From Diphasiastrum complanatum (taxonomy: Eukaryota > Streptophyta > Lycopodiopsida > Lycopodiales > Lycopodiaceae): DNA of 64,000 bases. The DNA lies in assembly GCA_029204225.1 (NCBI GenBank), contig MU832077.1:24361-88360 (forward strand), given 5' to 3'. Below the pieces are notes generated by a model, which was not told where the DNA came from, did no database searches, and worked only from the letters and a program-made list of their open reading frames with translations. Below, piece by piece: positions 12,082 to 26,441 of this stretch (within the stretch, counting starts at the first letter, position 1; the number at the start of each line of letters is the position of its first letter). The translations under genes were made by a program, and so were the position numbers.

Positions 12082-13923
12082 TTCAGCCCAAAAGTTCTGG
12101 GGTAATTGAGCGTTGACAGTCATGGATCGTGTAACTTCCAATAGTGTTCGGTTCTTTCGCTCAGCTACACCATTATGCTGTGGAGTGTAGCTGGTTGTGA
12201 ACTGATGGTGCATGCCACATGATGATAAGTAGTCCGCCATTTCATTTGATAGGTACTCTTCCCCTGAATCAGACTGTAGGGCCTTGATTCTTTGACCAGT
12301 CTGATTCTCAGCATATTGCTTTCTTTGAAGCAATTGAATGCTTCTAACTTGTTCTTTATGAACATGACTCTGGTGAACTAGGATAAGTCATCAATAAATG
12401 TAATGAGATAAAGAGCCTGACTCAAAGAGGGTACGCTCATAGGACCACATAAGTCATTGTGAATTAGTGACAGAATGGACTTTGCTCTTTTGGCTTGTCC
12501 TCTTGGAAGAATTGTTCTAGTTTGTTTCCCTAGTAGACAATTTTCACAGACAGTCTGATTAGTTGTAGAAACAACATTGATATTCATATCCTTAATCATT
12601 TGTTATGATGCATGTACAAGATTGAATGCATGTTTAAATGACCTAGTCTTTGATGCCAAACATGAGCATCAGAGTTACTCATAGAAAGTACATAATCGTG
12701 ACTCAAAATATACAAATTTTCTTCTCTATGTGCAGAGAGGATTTCATTGGAGTTCCCATCAAAAATAGTACATCGACTAGCAGTAAACAAAGCTCTATAG
12801 CCTTGATCAGTGATCTTGCTAATAGATAACAAATTCCTTGTTAATTTGGGTACGTAAAATACACCATTTAGTTGTCTATCGATGTCGTTAGGGAACTGCA
12901 GTCGAATGGAGCCTTGGCCTTCAACCTTGTGTGAACTTGAGTCGCCGAAGAAAATGTACTTTGAATATGTTGTTGTGAGAGTAGAAAATAAGTTCTTACA
13001 TGGCATCATGTGCTGTGAAGCACCTGAATCAAGATACCATTGATAGGCATCTCTACTTGGCTGATCTTGTACCATGAGCGTCTTGTCCTCTTCTTGTGGA
13101 TTTCTGATAGTGTCAGAGCCTCCCTCTTGGTGCTGCTGCATCTTCTTCCTCGTTTCATTGTGCTTGAGGATGCGACAATCCTTAATGTCGTGATTTGATC
13201 TTTTGCAATATCTACAAAAGAGTTTGGTCTTGGATGATTGTTGTTGACGACTGTGCTACTGCTATGATTGTTGCGTTGAATCTGGCTACTCTACCTTTGT
13301 CTTCTTGTTCTTGAAGCTATTCTTCTTGGACTGATGCTTATTAGAGTACAGTGCCATTGACCTAGTACTCGTTGTTGATAAGCTCTTTCTCCTGACTTCT
13401 TCTTGCAATAGACTTGCTGTCAGCTTTTGGAGAGATAGCGCATGAGTATTACTCAAAAGTAATACTAGGTTGTCATAGGAGAATGGAGACTGGCAAGAAG
13501 AGACATTGTGGAGTCTTCTTCTGAGATAGGAGAACCTATGGCAGCAAGTTTGATTCAGCAACTGTTTGAACTCATTCAGGTAATCGCTAACTGAGGTGCC
13601 TTCACTCTCTTGAGTGTAAGGATCTTCTTCCCCATAAAGAAACGAGTCGATACACCTGAAGTCTCGTAGATACTTGTTAGGATATCCCATGCTTCTTTGG
13701 AGGTGGTGCTGTTTGATATGTGAACAATTTGAGTGTCTTTCAGATTCAAGGATACAATGGCAAGTGCTTTGCCATCCTTTGCTTTCCATGCTGGGAGCAA
13801 TTCAGGTTCTATCGGTCTAGCTATAGAACTGTTTACGTATCCCCATAGCTCCTTCTTGATTAATATCATCCTCGTCTTGAACTTCCACATGTGGAAGTCA
13901 TCTCCGTTGAATTTGTTGATCAA
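12067..13923 (-). pseudogene. Ty1/copia gag-protease-integrase, truncated
   Basis: Gag starts at 13923 (INKFNGDDFHMWKFKTRM, AWDILTSIYE), with a frame change near 13580-13790. An intact CCHC zinc knuckle CRYCKRSNHDIKDC lies at about 13174-13222. Protease follows (13120-12650) with an intact catalytic DSGAS. Then come gag-pre-integrase (HQRLGHLNMHS; CENCLLGKQ, 12540) and integrase (12333-12067; SDSGEEYLSNE, TPQHNGVAERKNRTL). The element stops inside integrase at about 12081, so RT, RNase H and the 3' LTR are gone. The break joins it to an oppositely oriented RT. It is the least decayed retroelement in the window. Confidence 0.87.
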
Positions 13924-14554
13924 GGGATCTCTAAGGTTGAACCTTCCATTGTAATCGAGTAGTAGAGATAGAATACAAACAGAATAAACTAGTTCTATAG
14001 AACAAGGACATATTAAGTTCTATTATAAATCCTAGACTCTAGTAATCCAATAAACCAGTGCTTTCATACCACATCTGTTGGATGAGTCTGTTGTTGGCTG
14101 TATGGAGATCGTTAGCTACTACAGATATCAACATGATGAAAGGCAATTATGAATCATGAAAGCACAGTGATAACTGTGTTAATAGAATTGTGGATTACTT
14201 AGATAACGGAGATTATGAGCTGTTCTTTTGTGTTGAATAAGATTATCAGTGTAGGAGTCTTAGATTGCCGTGAAAGAGAGATTGCAGAAATGATTAGGCG
14301 TTTGAGACAGCCATGCAATCCTCTCATATCGATAATCTAGAAATAACTTAGGCATCAAAGACAGCCATACATTTCTCTGATAATGATGTAGGCGTAAGAG
14401 AAATGAGAGTTAGTTTCATTCAACAAGAATGCAAAGATGTAGAATAGTAGCGAATCTGTATAATAATGTCATAAAACAAACAATCAGACTACAATACAAT
14501 TGCACTGATAAGCACGTGGTCCTACTTATAGACTCAAATCAATTGATAAAGTTC

Positions 14555-14774
<220 letters not shown>

Positions 14775-14995
14775 ATCACTAACTCTAAAGAGTCAGCTAC
14801 TAGAAGACCCGATCCGGTCGTTTTATCTCTGTCTGATCATCATCTATCTTCGATTCAATTGCTCATTTACATATATAGCAACTGGAAGATCTTGCATTAT
14901 TCTAGCTTTACATTTACAAGATCGCTTAACAGTTGATTAACTGACTAATTAGAACAGTTGTAAATGGAGCATGAAGACGTAGACAGTCTATACTT

Positions 14996-15200
14996 GGAAT
15001 CTTGTGTATATCTGTAAAGTGTTGTATTTTTTGCCTTGTGTAGAATCCCGTGTGAAAATGCAGTGTTGCATTTTTTGCTTGTGTGGAATCTTGTGTAAAA
15101 GTGCAGTGTCGCATTTTTCGCTTTTGTTGTCTGTGAGAAATTGCATATAAAAATGCAGTGTCACATTTTTCGTGAAGCAGTGTCGCATTTCTGGAAGTGT
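14996..15200. repeat. Degenerate tandem repeat, unit about 50-56 bp
   Basis: Three to four copies of a unit of the form ..AATCTTGTGT..AATGCAGTGTTGCATTTTTTGC.., with the core (C/T)GCAGTGT(C/T)GCATTTTT repeated at about 15056, 15102, 15152 and 15178. Inside the inferred LTR. Confidence 0.75.
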
Positions 15201-15468
15201 CTGAAATGGCCGAAAAACCGAGTTAGCACAAGTGTTGCAAAACACTTAGTTGCGCAAGATGGCCCAAAGGTGGAAAGGCGACAAGGCTGGGTGTAGGGTC
15301 TTTCGCCTGTCAGAAATTGCGAAGAAAAATGCAGACTATTGAGACAAACAGTTCAAATATGCAGACTGTTGAAAAACAATTCATTTTCTGCAGGTTTCAT
15401 TTGAGAGAGTAAAATTGAGAGAAGGAAGGAGGGCAGTTAGGAAGAGTAGGAGTAAGATTAAACTCCAA

Positions 15469-15585
15469 CAACTTCAACATGTGTTCTCAAGGAAATGCGT
15501 AGCTGATATCTTCACCAAAGTATTGGAAAAGGACTTGTTCATGAAGCATAGGACATCACTTGGAGTGTTATCAAAGTCTATGTAA
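15469..15585 (+). pseudogene. Copia RNase H C-terminus
   Basis: Encodes the usual Copia pol end, FSRKCVADIFTKVLEKDLF followed by RTSLGVL and a TAA at 15583. It is in the same orientation as the RT fragment at 11594-12081 and is probably the other side of that element, interrupted by the minus-strand Copia. About 900 bp of pol between the two is missing. Confidence 0.75.
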
Positions 15586-15639
15586 GAGCAAGTGTGCTCT
15601 GATAAGAATTTGATACTATGAAAAGTATCTAATGATATC

Positions 15640-16600
15640 GCTCTGATACCATGATGGAAGAAGGAATGGCAATTTGATAAGTCAAAGTCTGTGAACGAAC
15701 TATCGAGCGTAGCGGGACGAGCCTTCTTTCCTAATGCATGACTACGTCTATCAATAATTAAACAAAGCTATAATGACAAAAGTCACGTTCACTCTTTTAG
15801 CAACTAAATTTGAAATCATCGGGACTAAAGTGATTTTGTAGCCAAACAATTTCAGAGTGCGAAGTGATGTATAAAATATTGCAGCGGTGAAGTATTCAAC
15901 AAATCAAACGAAACAAAAAGAGATTTATCAGTTACAAATGACTACAGAGAAGCATACATTTTGATATGATCTTGAACGCAATAAGAAGATAGATTGATTC
16001 AGTAAGTAGCATGTACAAATCATATGATGAGAACACAAAGCAATAGTGGATGAAAACCGTGTAGTCTAAACTATCTCTAAGTAGTTGAAAAATATGTCTG
16101 ATGCACTTCCTCGAGTAAGCAGTAAACGCTAGTAGCAATACTGTAATGGAGCTCTGAAAAATCTTTTAGAGACTTCATTACACTCTTACTTTGTAAGTTT
16201 TTGATGATCAACTATTTATACTAAAACAAGCTAATCCAATAGGATAGCTAATCAGGTCATAGATCGCAATTGGCAGTTAGCCGTAATGCGTTGTCATCCA
16301 TCCAATTAGGACTTCCCAGAAAATTACTTGCCAAGTAGTTAGGGCAAGTCTTTAGCTTCATATCAGGCCAATCAGTAACTATCGTTCTTCGAGATGCTAG
16401 ACTCCTTTGACTTTCGTCAGAGTCATCCGATATGCCGGAGGTTGTCCGATATGTCGGAGCCACCTATTGAGCAATTCTTGAGTATTTTGGCAGATTCTGT
16501 AGAAACACGAATAAAACTACAGAATTGGATAATGGAATGGATGTAGATTAAAGATCAATTATTCTGATGGCATCACTCCTGATAGTAGAATAATCCAACA
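15640..16600 (-). repeat. Right LTR with adjacent tRNA-Met primer-binding site
   Basis: The LTR is 15652-16600, TG...CA on plus; on the minus strand it begins TGTTGGATTATTC. An exact TGGTATCAGAGC primer-binding site (minus strand) occupies 15640-15651. It therefore acts as the 5' LTR of a minus-strand element, although the coding DNA immediately inside (15469-15585) is plus-strand. Its partner is 10871-11576. Confidence 0.82.
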
Positions 16601-16862
16601 ATATATTACAAACCTTTCATCACACATAATGAAAGGACACTTTGGATGGAAAAAAAACTAAGTATAGATTTGCCTTGCTCTCGAGTAGAGAGAGAATGCT
16701 ACATAGATTTCTCGGGTAGAGAGGGAATGTCAAATAAAAACTAAGTGTTGGAGCTTGCTATATCAAAATCTTGCTACAAAAAACTAAGTATGGACTCACC
16801 CTCACTCCCACTCATAGTAGCTCGAGATCCAAGAGTGGGAAAATGATGAAATTTGATTGGAC
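16601..16862 (-). repeat. 5' LTR of nested Copia, outer piece (truncated)
   Basis: This continues the LTR interrupted at 10870 and matches 6671-6865. The remaining ~290 bp of the LTR are missing. At 16863 the sequence switches abruptly to the integrase region of another Copia, so the outer boundary was lost by deletion or recombination. Confidence 0.78.
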
Positions 16863-17560
16863 ATCTGTCTTTGACAAATTTCTTTGAATACATTGGAGAC
16901 AAAGTACTTTAGGGCGTCTGATTTATGCTTCATAAAAATCTATTATAGTTTTTTTTTGAATAGTCATCAATAGATCTCAAGAAATATTTGGCTCCTCCAA
17001 AAGAGAAAGTGTGCATTGGTCAACATAAATCATTGTGCCCAATGTCTAGAAGACTTTTAGAAGTGTGGACATGATCCAATTTAAATGGAGTTCTTTCTAG
17101 CATGCTTGCCAAAATTGCAATTTTCACAAATAGAATTATTTAATTTAGCATTGCTAAAATACATTTGTAATAAAGGTGAACAAGCCTACAATGCCAAAGT
17201 AGGTATTTACTGATATAAGATGCAGTGCATAAAGTTTGTGTGGAAGTAGAATAATAATGATTAAGCTTGTAGATATAACCTTTTTTTACAAGTACAAGTA
17301 CCTTTTAGGATTTGTCCAAAATCGTATACCAGTTTAAATATAACTCAACTTTGTGACCCGAATCTTCAATCTTATAGATGTAGAGTAAATTATTTTGCAA
17401 ATTAGACACATGAAGAACCTTTTAAATTAATTTAACATTAAAGGAGTTCCAAATTTTTAAAAGATCCTTTGTAGAAATATTCTTTAGTTTTTATCTTTTA
17501 TTTTGTCCACCATTTGGTCCATCAATTTGAAATCTATGTAATGTAGCTCGTATAGATTAA
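16863..17560 (-). pseudogene. Copia integrase / gag-pre-integrase / protease relic
   Basis: On the minus strand from 17560 leftwards: protease C-terminal part (VLHVSNLQNNLL, KIEDSGHKVEL), gag-pre-integrase with CENCNFGKHARK (about 17110), then the start of integrase (GPMHTFSFGG, IDDYSKK). Stops and frame changes are frequent. No LTR recognised. Confidence 0.75.
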
Positions 17561-18940
17561 GAAATAGAATTACATTCTAAGAATTTCTAAAATTATTTTT
17601 AAGTGGTATGGAAGCATTTCATTGATTGGCTCTAAATGTCCTATACGTGCTAATCTTGTCACCAACACAATCGCACAGATTAGAAATACGAAATTGGATG
17701 TGTTAATATAATGAAAAGTTATCCCTACATTGATTAAGATCACAGACAGACATTAGCATTGTAAACATATCTTGTTACAATGATAATGTCATGAATAACA
17801 AGGGTGAATGAGCTTTGGAAGAGAAACTAAGCTTATAGCACTTAACTTTTGGCAATCACAATGGCAAGGAGACCAAGATCCAAAGTGAGATCTGATGATT
17901 CTTCACAATGAGAAAGAAGAATCTGATATGTGAAAACCAACAAGATACATGAAAAATTCATGTGTTTTGTTGCATCCATTTGTAGAAAACATGTTTCGAC
18001 CAAAGAAAAAGACAAAGATGACATGTAAATCATTTTGAAAAGCAAAGATTCTTGAGTTTAGGACTTCTCCAAGAGGAAAATTTATCTCAAAAGTATTGAT
18101 ACAAAGTGTTTTTATGCATTTAGAACTAAATTTACAAAATTTATAATTACGAAAAATATATTTGTAAGTCATTTAGAATATTTGCACATTTTTTTATCTT
18201 TTGGTATAAATTTATTACCATCATATCCTTTATAAGGTAAGTATTTCTCTCTTGCGGATTTATATCCATTAAGCATGAGTGAATGAGAGCCAATACAACC
18301 TCTTGCAAGTATATATTCACTCTATTGAAAAATTATAGTATATGAAAAGAAGTTCATAAGAGTTTGTAAATTGTGGTATATTTTTTTAGGAATCCAAATA
18401 TATTTTGAATATGCATGAAAGTTTTGATAAGCTTAAAGTCATTCCATTGTCAGGTTTTGGAAGTGATGAATAGCTTATTCTTGACAATATTGTGTCAAAA
18501 TATTTTTGATGCAAATTATCACTAGATGAAAATAAGTATTAGATCAAAAAACGTTCGATTAAATTGGTTTATTTATTTATATATTTTTGTTGATTTCTTT
18601 TCAATTGAAAATTTTCGCACATTAGAAAAAATATGGACCCAAAGAGGGCCTAAAAAATGTCATGTAGAAGAGAGAAAATTAACAATAAAGTAATTAAAAT
18701 ATCATGTTATAACTTGTTTATGCATCTGCCCACACTACTTTCCATGAAAATGAATCTACCTTATTTCAGTCACATCAAACGTCACTAGTGCTTAACCACA
18801 GTTAAAGTAAAATTTCTAAAATATTGAAATATTCCCTCCCACTAGATTGGAACACTCAAAAAATTAAATTAAGAGTGACATTTTAGAAATAAAGCTACTG
18901 TCATCTCTATCTCCAGGGTCAAATAAGTGTTTAGTGCCAT
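17561..18940. other. AT-rich intergenic DNA
   Basis: No gene, repeat boundary or transposon motif recognised. Short open frames at 17842-18172 on the minus strand are AT-rich with no motif and are not called. Confidence 0.5.
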
Positions 18941-18991
18941 CTCCAGCTCTGTTATTGTCATTGTGATGTTTGCTACTATACTAATGTACTG

Positions 18992-19594
18992 ATGACCAAG
19001 CTTTATCATCTTCATGTGGATCTTTTACTAGATTATGTTTCGCTTAGGACAAGAAATTCAAAAGAATCTAAATTATCAGCTTCTAATATACTCCGATACA
19101 GGGAGGAAAAGCTAAAGCATCTAGATTTATGGTCATCAAGAACATTGTATCATATTGATCCGTATTCATTGCAGCATCCTGATTTTCATTCAGTGACACA
19201 ATTAATTCATTTAGATTACTGTGAGAATTTGAAACTCTATGGGAATGCAAATTCAATGCAAAGAATATATTACTTGAAAGAAGAATTAAAAAAAATATCA
19301 AAGGAGTGCGAAGAGAAATCCACGAAGTTAAAAACTTGTTTGAAAGAAAATGAGATGTTCAAGAATGTAATTCAAATGTTGAAATCTTCATTGCATCATT
19401 TTACAACTAGTAATCATGAAATAAAAATTGGATTTCAATCCATGTGTATTTCATATTTGTCTCTTGTTAAAGATATGGATTTGCTCAACAGAAAAGTAAA
19501 AAACAACAAGAGAAAAAGACTGGTAACCAAAGATATTTGTGATCTATCATCCAGAGAAAGTTATCAAAAAAGAAGAATTTGTACATTCAAGTAA
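18992..19594 (+). CDS. Unassigned lysine-rich ORF, 200 residues
   Basis: The longest clean non-repeat frame in the left half. I do not recognise it. Residues 85-130 are rich in E, K and L with a coiled-coil look (LKEELKKISKECEEKSTKLK). A basic KNNKRKR at about 170 could be a nuclear signal. The frame stays open upstream of the ATG to a possible acceptor (CTCCAG, ending about 18944), giving a Cys cluster CYCHCDVC. It may therefore be one exon of a larger gene. No neighbouring exon could be confirmed. It could also be part of a decayed transposon. Confidence 0.4.
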   Translation: MTKLYHLHVDLLLDYVSLRTRNSKESKLSASNILRYREEKLKHLDLWSSRTLYHIDPYSLQHPDFHSVTQLIHLDYCENLKLYGNANSMQRIYYLKEELKKISKECEEKSTKLKTCLKENEMFKNVIQMLKSSLHHFTTSNHEIKIGFQSMCISYLSLVKDMDLLNRKVKNNKRKRLVTKDICDLSSRESYQKRRICTFK

Positions 19595-21349
<1,755 letters not shown>

Positions 21350-21782
21350 TGCATCAACGCGTTGTGCAGTATGCTAAACAGCGCTCACAAAGATCATTTG
21401 AGAATACATATGCTATTTGCACATCTTTTCCCTTGTGATTAATCTAGAATGTCTTTATGTTTATTCACTATCTTTACACATTCAGTTGTTATTATGTTTT
21501 TCACACATAGGTTCGTTTCAATCAATGTATGAGATAGATAGTGTCCATCTAGAATTTGGAAGAAGATAGATCTCAGTTAGCAACTGTCTCTGTGGTTGAG
21601 AGTTCGACTCTATCTAAGCTTAGAGGATAAGGATGAGAGTGCCGCAAAACCATCGCAAAGATTGCGTTTACAGTCGTATTTCGGTTCTCTTTTCTAGAAT
21701 CCATGACAGAGCGCATTATCTGACATCCCATCAGTAAATACAGACAGAGCATTTTATATCTTGTCAGATTCCAACAACAACA

Positions 21783-21890
21783 TTAGAATGAAAGTCGATC
21801 TACAAAAGATGATCATTGATTTGTTTGAACCAGGTTTTAGGTGTCTGCTTAAGCTCGTAAAGAGCTTTACAAATCTTACATGTTGGAGAT
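21783..21890 (-). mobile_element. Short Copia RT scrap
   Basis: About 100 bp nearly match 4417-4515 of the first Copia remnant (shared core AATGAAAGT(C/T)GATCTACAAAAGAT, then TTTGAACCA and AAAGAGCTTT). This corresponds to the RT region before YVDD. No other Copia sequence surrounds it. 21344-22540 otherwise holds nothing recognisable. Confidence 0.65.
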
Positions 21891-22549
21891 GGTGACCTCA
21901 ATGAACGTCCTTTTTCTACACATTTTCTGAACAACCAATAGTTTGGCACAACATCAACACCGACATTTGAAAATATGATAGTTCGGATAGCTTCGAATGC
22001 CTACAAGTGTTGAGACAAACTATGGACAAACGAATTGTCGAGAGCAATTCGAATTATCGAATTCGAAACTTGTGAGACAAAACTATCATGCTCAACTGTA
22101 AGGAACGTTACAAGCGGAGATATGTAGTTAACTGATAGTTTAACGTAAACATCTCTTGTAATGATTAGTTAAACTATCTTTTAATCTCTTCTCTCAGAAC
22201 ATAAGTATGGACCAGAATCAAAACAACATAGAGATGAAGAAATGAAAAACATTGTTTAAAAACAACAACAGAATTGTAAGAGGAGTTTCTCAAGCCGCTA
22301 TTTGCATTTCACTACCGAATTACTCCAATAGACAATCAGAAATTTTCAACTGGACCATTTGGATAAAAACTAGTAGGTCTACAAACATTTGTATATGTTG
22401 GAGCCACTACCTGATTGAGTAACTAAATTTATATCAGTTGCAGCCACCGTCTGACCTTAAGTGATTATTTCCTTAATCAAGAACTGCAACAAGACTTCCA
22501 ATCTAAATTTCATTCAGATTATCGAACCATTTTATTTTTGCAGCTTTTA

Positions 22550-23115
22550 TAATCTATCTATTATTTTTTGAATCCACATATCACCTTTTATTAATAAAAA
22601 AAAAATTGTTTGTAACACACTTTATATTGTTTTTATATTTTAATTTTAAATTATATTTTTAAAATTCTATTTTGATTCTTAATTTTTTAATTTTTTATGT
22701 TTTAATTTGTTTTTTTATTTTTAATTTTAAAGTTCTGTAAATTTTATTTTTAAATTTATTTATTTTTTATTATCTATTTTGATTTTTTATTTCTAAATTT
22801 TCTATTTTTGAGATATTTAAATTTTGTGATTTTTATGATTTTTTTGTGTTATATAGTTTAATATTTTTTATTTTTTATAATTTTTTTTTCATATTTTCAT
22901 TTTTTGATTTATTTTAATTTTTTAACTTTTTTAATTTTTAATTTTTTTAATTTTTTTAGTTTTCTAATTTTTTCATTATACTTTTTTAATTTTTGATTCT
23001 GATTATTTAATCATTTTAATTTTTAATGGTTTATTTTTTTGGCTTTATAGTTTTCTTTCGAAAAAATTTAGGTTTTTTTGTTTAGATTAAATTTTTTTAA
23101 GTTTTAATTTATAAG
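22550..23115. repeat. Low-complexity T-rich tract
   Basis: About 570 bp made almost only of T runs separated by A/AA, as in TTTTTAATTTT, with rare G and C. It abuts the palindrome array to the right. Confidence 0.9.
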
Positions 23116-23124
23116 TTCTATCTC

Positions 23125-23610
23125 GACCTATGCTAAGTGTAGGTCTTATGAGGTCGAGAAAAAATTATGTTGAACATAAGTCTAGTGTGAACGCATGAGC
23201 ACTTATATTGAGCATAAGTCCATTGAGTAGTTATGTTGAGCATAAGTCTAGTGTGAACGCTCATGGTGAGCATAAGTCCACCAGTGAGGACCTATGTTGA
23301 GCATAAGTCCATTGAGTAGTTATGTTGAGCGTAAGTCCAATGAACACTTATGCTGAGCATAGGTCGATGTTGAGCATAGGTCGAGAGACGACCTATGTGC
23401 ATAGGTCGTGGGATGACCTATGCTGAGCATAGGTTGAGAGAAAAGTCCAGTGAGCACTTACATTGTCGAGAGAAGACCTACGTTGAGCATAGGTCGAGGG
23501 AGCACTTATGTTGAGCATAAGTCGAGAGAAGACCTATGATGAGCATAGGTCAAGATAGAACTTATGCGAGCATAAGTCAAGAGAGAACTTATGTTGGTCG
23601 TCTGAAGAGT
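23125..23610. repeat. Array of about 14 short palindromes with co-varying arms
   Basis: Two hairpin types alternate irregularly. Type 1 has arms GACCTATG and CATAGGTC; type 2 has arms ACTTATG and CATAAGT. The spacer is usually TTGAG or CTGAG. Type 1 examples: 23410-23435, 23475-23495, 23532-23552. Type 2 examples: 23201-23222, 23504-23524, 23559-23580. One copy (near 23389-23408) is a nearly closed palindrome with 9 bp arms and a TG centre. Units are separated by short GAGAGA or GTCCA(T/G)TGAG-like linkers. When the left arm changes CC to CT the right arm usually changes GG to AG. A few units are mixed, for example near 23289 and 23346. Confidence 0.88.
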
Positions 23611-26150
23611 TTCAGTATCCATTTAAATCTTAAATTCCTACAATGGTAGTCGATTCCTCTGCTATTTTATAATAGACTGAATCTTTAAACTTTCTGAAAA
23701 ACAAACAACGTGAAATTTATTTGGGTTCTAGAAAAAATCGCCCCACTGTAAGCGATTCCAATGCTAAGTGGTCTAGTAACCTCAATGAAATAAATGTTGG
23801 GAGTCTCATTGCACTTTTAGCTTCGAAAAATAACGAAAATCATCTATTTTGGATTGTTAGAATGATTGGCCTCATTTAGAGTGACAACACGTTGTCGTTG
23901 CATGTGTACACTAGATGCGCACCACTACAAAAAATGCTTTCTTGAAAAAGTACGAGTTACAAATATTGCATTTAGATCCAAAAGGCAAGATGAAACGCTC
24001 AACAAAAAACCATCCAAAAGAGTTAATGTAAATTTCCAAGATGTGGATATACTTGCATTTAATTTTGAGTTGACAATGACGAACATTTTAGAAAGTCAAC
24101 AATATCTATTTTACAAGGATGTCTTGGATTAAGTGCACAACCATAATCTTTGACCCGACATAAACGTAGCAAAGCCACAATGTACAATTTTTTGTCAACA
24201 TTGGATGTTGACTCATGTGAGAATTTGTTGATAGATTATAGCGAGAAAGATGAGTCTTGGTAATACTTCAAGCACTAAGTTGAGAGTTCGTGAGAATTCC
24301 TTGGAATTTGAATTGTAAAAAAAACAATATAAAAATATTTTTCAGTGGTTTCAAAATTTGTAAATTTAGCATAACTAGCATCAAATGTATTTTGCGAGTT
24401 CTTTTTCATAAAAGTTAATTTAGACTATTAAAAAGACACCATAAATATGTATTTTGTTCGTGTAGACATTTTCAATTTTTTAGGTTCTATTAAAAATTTT
24501 AATTTTTTTGGACATGGTGTATTGATGTTTTTGGTCAAAATACATATTTTTTTATATAAAATTCTTGTGAATTTTGAGAATTTTTTCATGAAAAAACATG
24601 TTTTTGGGCAAAAATTCAAAAACTGAAAAATGGTTATTCTTTTGTAAGATTTTGACCCATTTCAAAATATTTTGTGTTCTTATAACAATTTCAACAATAT
24701 GTTTATTGACATTAATCAGTTACTAACATTCATCATAGCTTTTTACGGTATTACAAATGAGGATGTCAATAAAGAGACAACTTCTCAAGTATAGTAGTTT
24801 TTTTTATAGATTCTATAAGGATAATTTTTTCGATTGGTACAATATGTTGAAACAATTTTTTCTGTTTTTCTTATAGTTGTTGAAAGAAAACCATGACAAC
24901 CTCTCATGAATAGTAGAACGTCATATCCTGCCATCATCAAAAATCACATGGAAGGAGTTCCACTAAGTGTTCCTAGAATTGGCAGATTAACAGAACAAAG
25001 CTCCTCTTGACAAGTCAAGACCAAACTTTTTAAAACACTTTATTCATAAACCAACAAGAAAAAACATAGCTGAAAAGTATACAAAACTCATAAAACAAAA
25101 CCTATTTCAAGACATCTAACTGTTACATGCCACCTTTGCACCCGCGCAAGTTAGCACAGTGAGGAAGACAAATGTCAACACTGAATGTTAGTTGTTATCC
25201 ATGGACAAAATAAGTTCACCAACTTGACAACATGCAATGCAAACGAAATTTCATAGTCTGATCTTTTCTTAATAAATATTGTTTATAGCGATAGGCCAAA
25301 CCATATCCTCACTATATCAGGGCATTTGTCATTCTGATCAATATATTGGTATTGGTCCTTATCTTTATACTCAATCATTTGTTATGCATAGAAAACTAGT
25401 TGTACTAGATAGATTGCAAATCGCAAACAAGGAGTAGCTTGGATTAGTACATAAGTATATGGGACAAATCCATGTCATTGCAATGAACAAATAATGGGAC
25501 TCTTGAGCATATTCATGCTTTCCAAAAGCCTGTCAGCTATCTTCTTGTTTTACGTATCTTAAAACCTAATCGTGTCTTATTAAGAAGCAAAATAATACCT
25601 ATGTGCATAAACAATACGTAAGGAGTTCAAACCCTAGCATTCACAATAAGATTAGGGAAAATCCATGTTGTTTAGGTGACCTAACCAATCATACCATAAT
25701 TGTGATTGGTCATTTTTGTGTGTAATGAAAGCTTGCTAATTCTAACAACTTGAACTTTGTGCAGCTTTTCTATCTTATAAGAACTCAATGATGTTAGCTA
25801 TGCACCTAATGAACAATAAATCCTTTCCGAGACTAGGTATATATAAAGTATTTCTCAATATACCAGTCTTGCCTTGATCCAAGTGAATTGGCACACTTCT
25901 GTTGAGTGCTATTATCACTAAGTATTACTATGTTATTAGTACTTGCACTTTTGTATGATGAGATCATGTGACGAGGCTTTTGAATTTGCATACTGTACAA
26001 TAAATATTCACTTGATCATAAATAGGCATGTGCAATTGGGGAAAAGAGTCTACCCCATTTTGGGCAACTGAATTTTCAAACTCTATTTGTTTTTTTCATA
26101 CAATGACATAAACCACTCAAAGAAAAAAAATCGTCAAGCTTTTATTGTAG
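23611..26150. other. Intergenic DNA, no recognised gene
   Basis: Contains an 88-codon plus-strand frame at 23866-24132 with a basic middle (RSKRQDETLNKKPSKR) but no known motif; not called. The remainder is AT-rich with no LTR, TIR or RNA that I can support. Confidence 0.45.
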
Positions 26151-26441
26151 TAAGGGGCCTGCCCCACTTACAAGTTAGTGCTAACTTGTGATAGTTACCT
26201 AATTGGTATTTTGCTGCCCCACCTACAGTTATCTGCTTCTGTTACATTGTTGTAACTGAGGTGCTACCCCACTCACAAGTTAGCGTTTACAAGTTAGTTA
26301 CTTAAGAGCAGCTATGGAGGAGACGAGAGGTGCAACACAAGGAGACAAAGATGTCAGAACACTGGTGGACTGTAGTAGTTGGAGGACAAGAGAGGAAGGC
26401 AACTGGAAGATTGTGGGAGTTGGATTCAACACTAACTGAAG

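Noticed and set aside
23125-23610. CRISPR array
   Set aside because: Repeats are variable palindromes with short irregular linkers, not identical repeats with uniform unique spacers, and the genome is a plant's.
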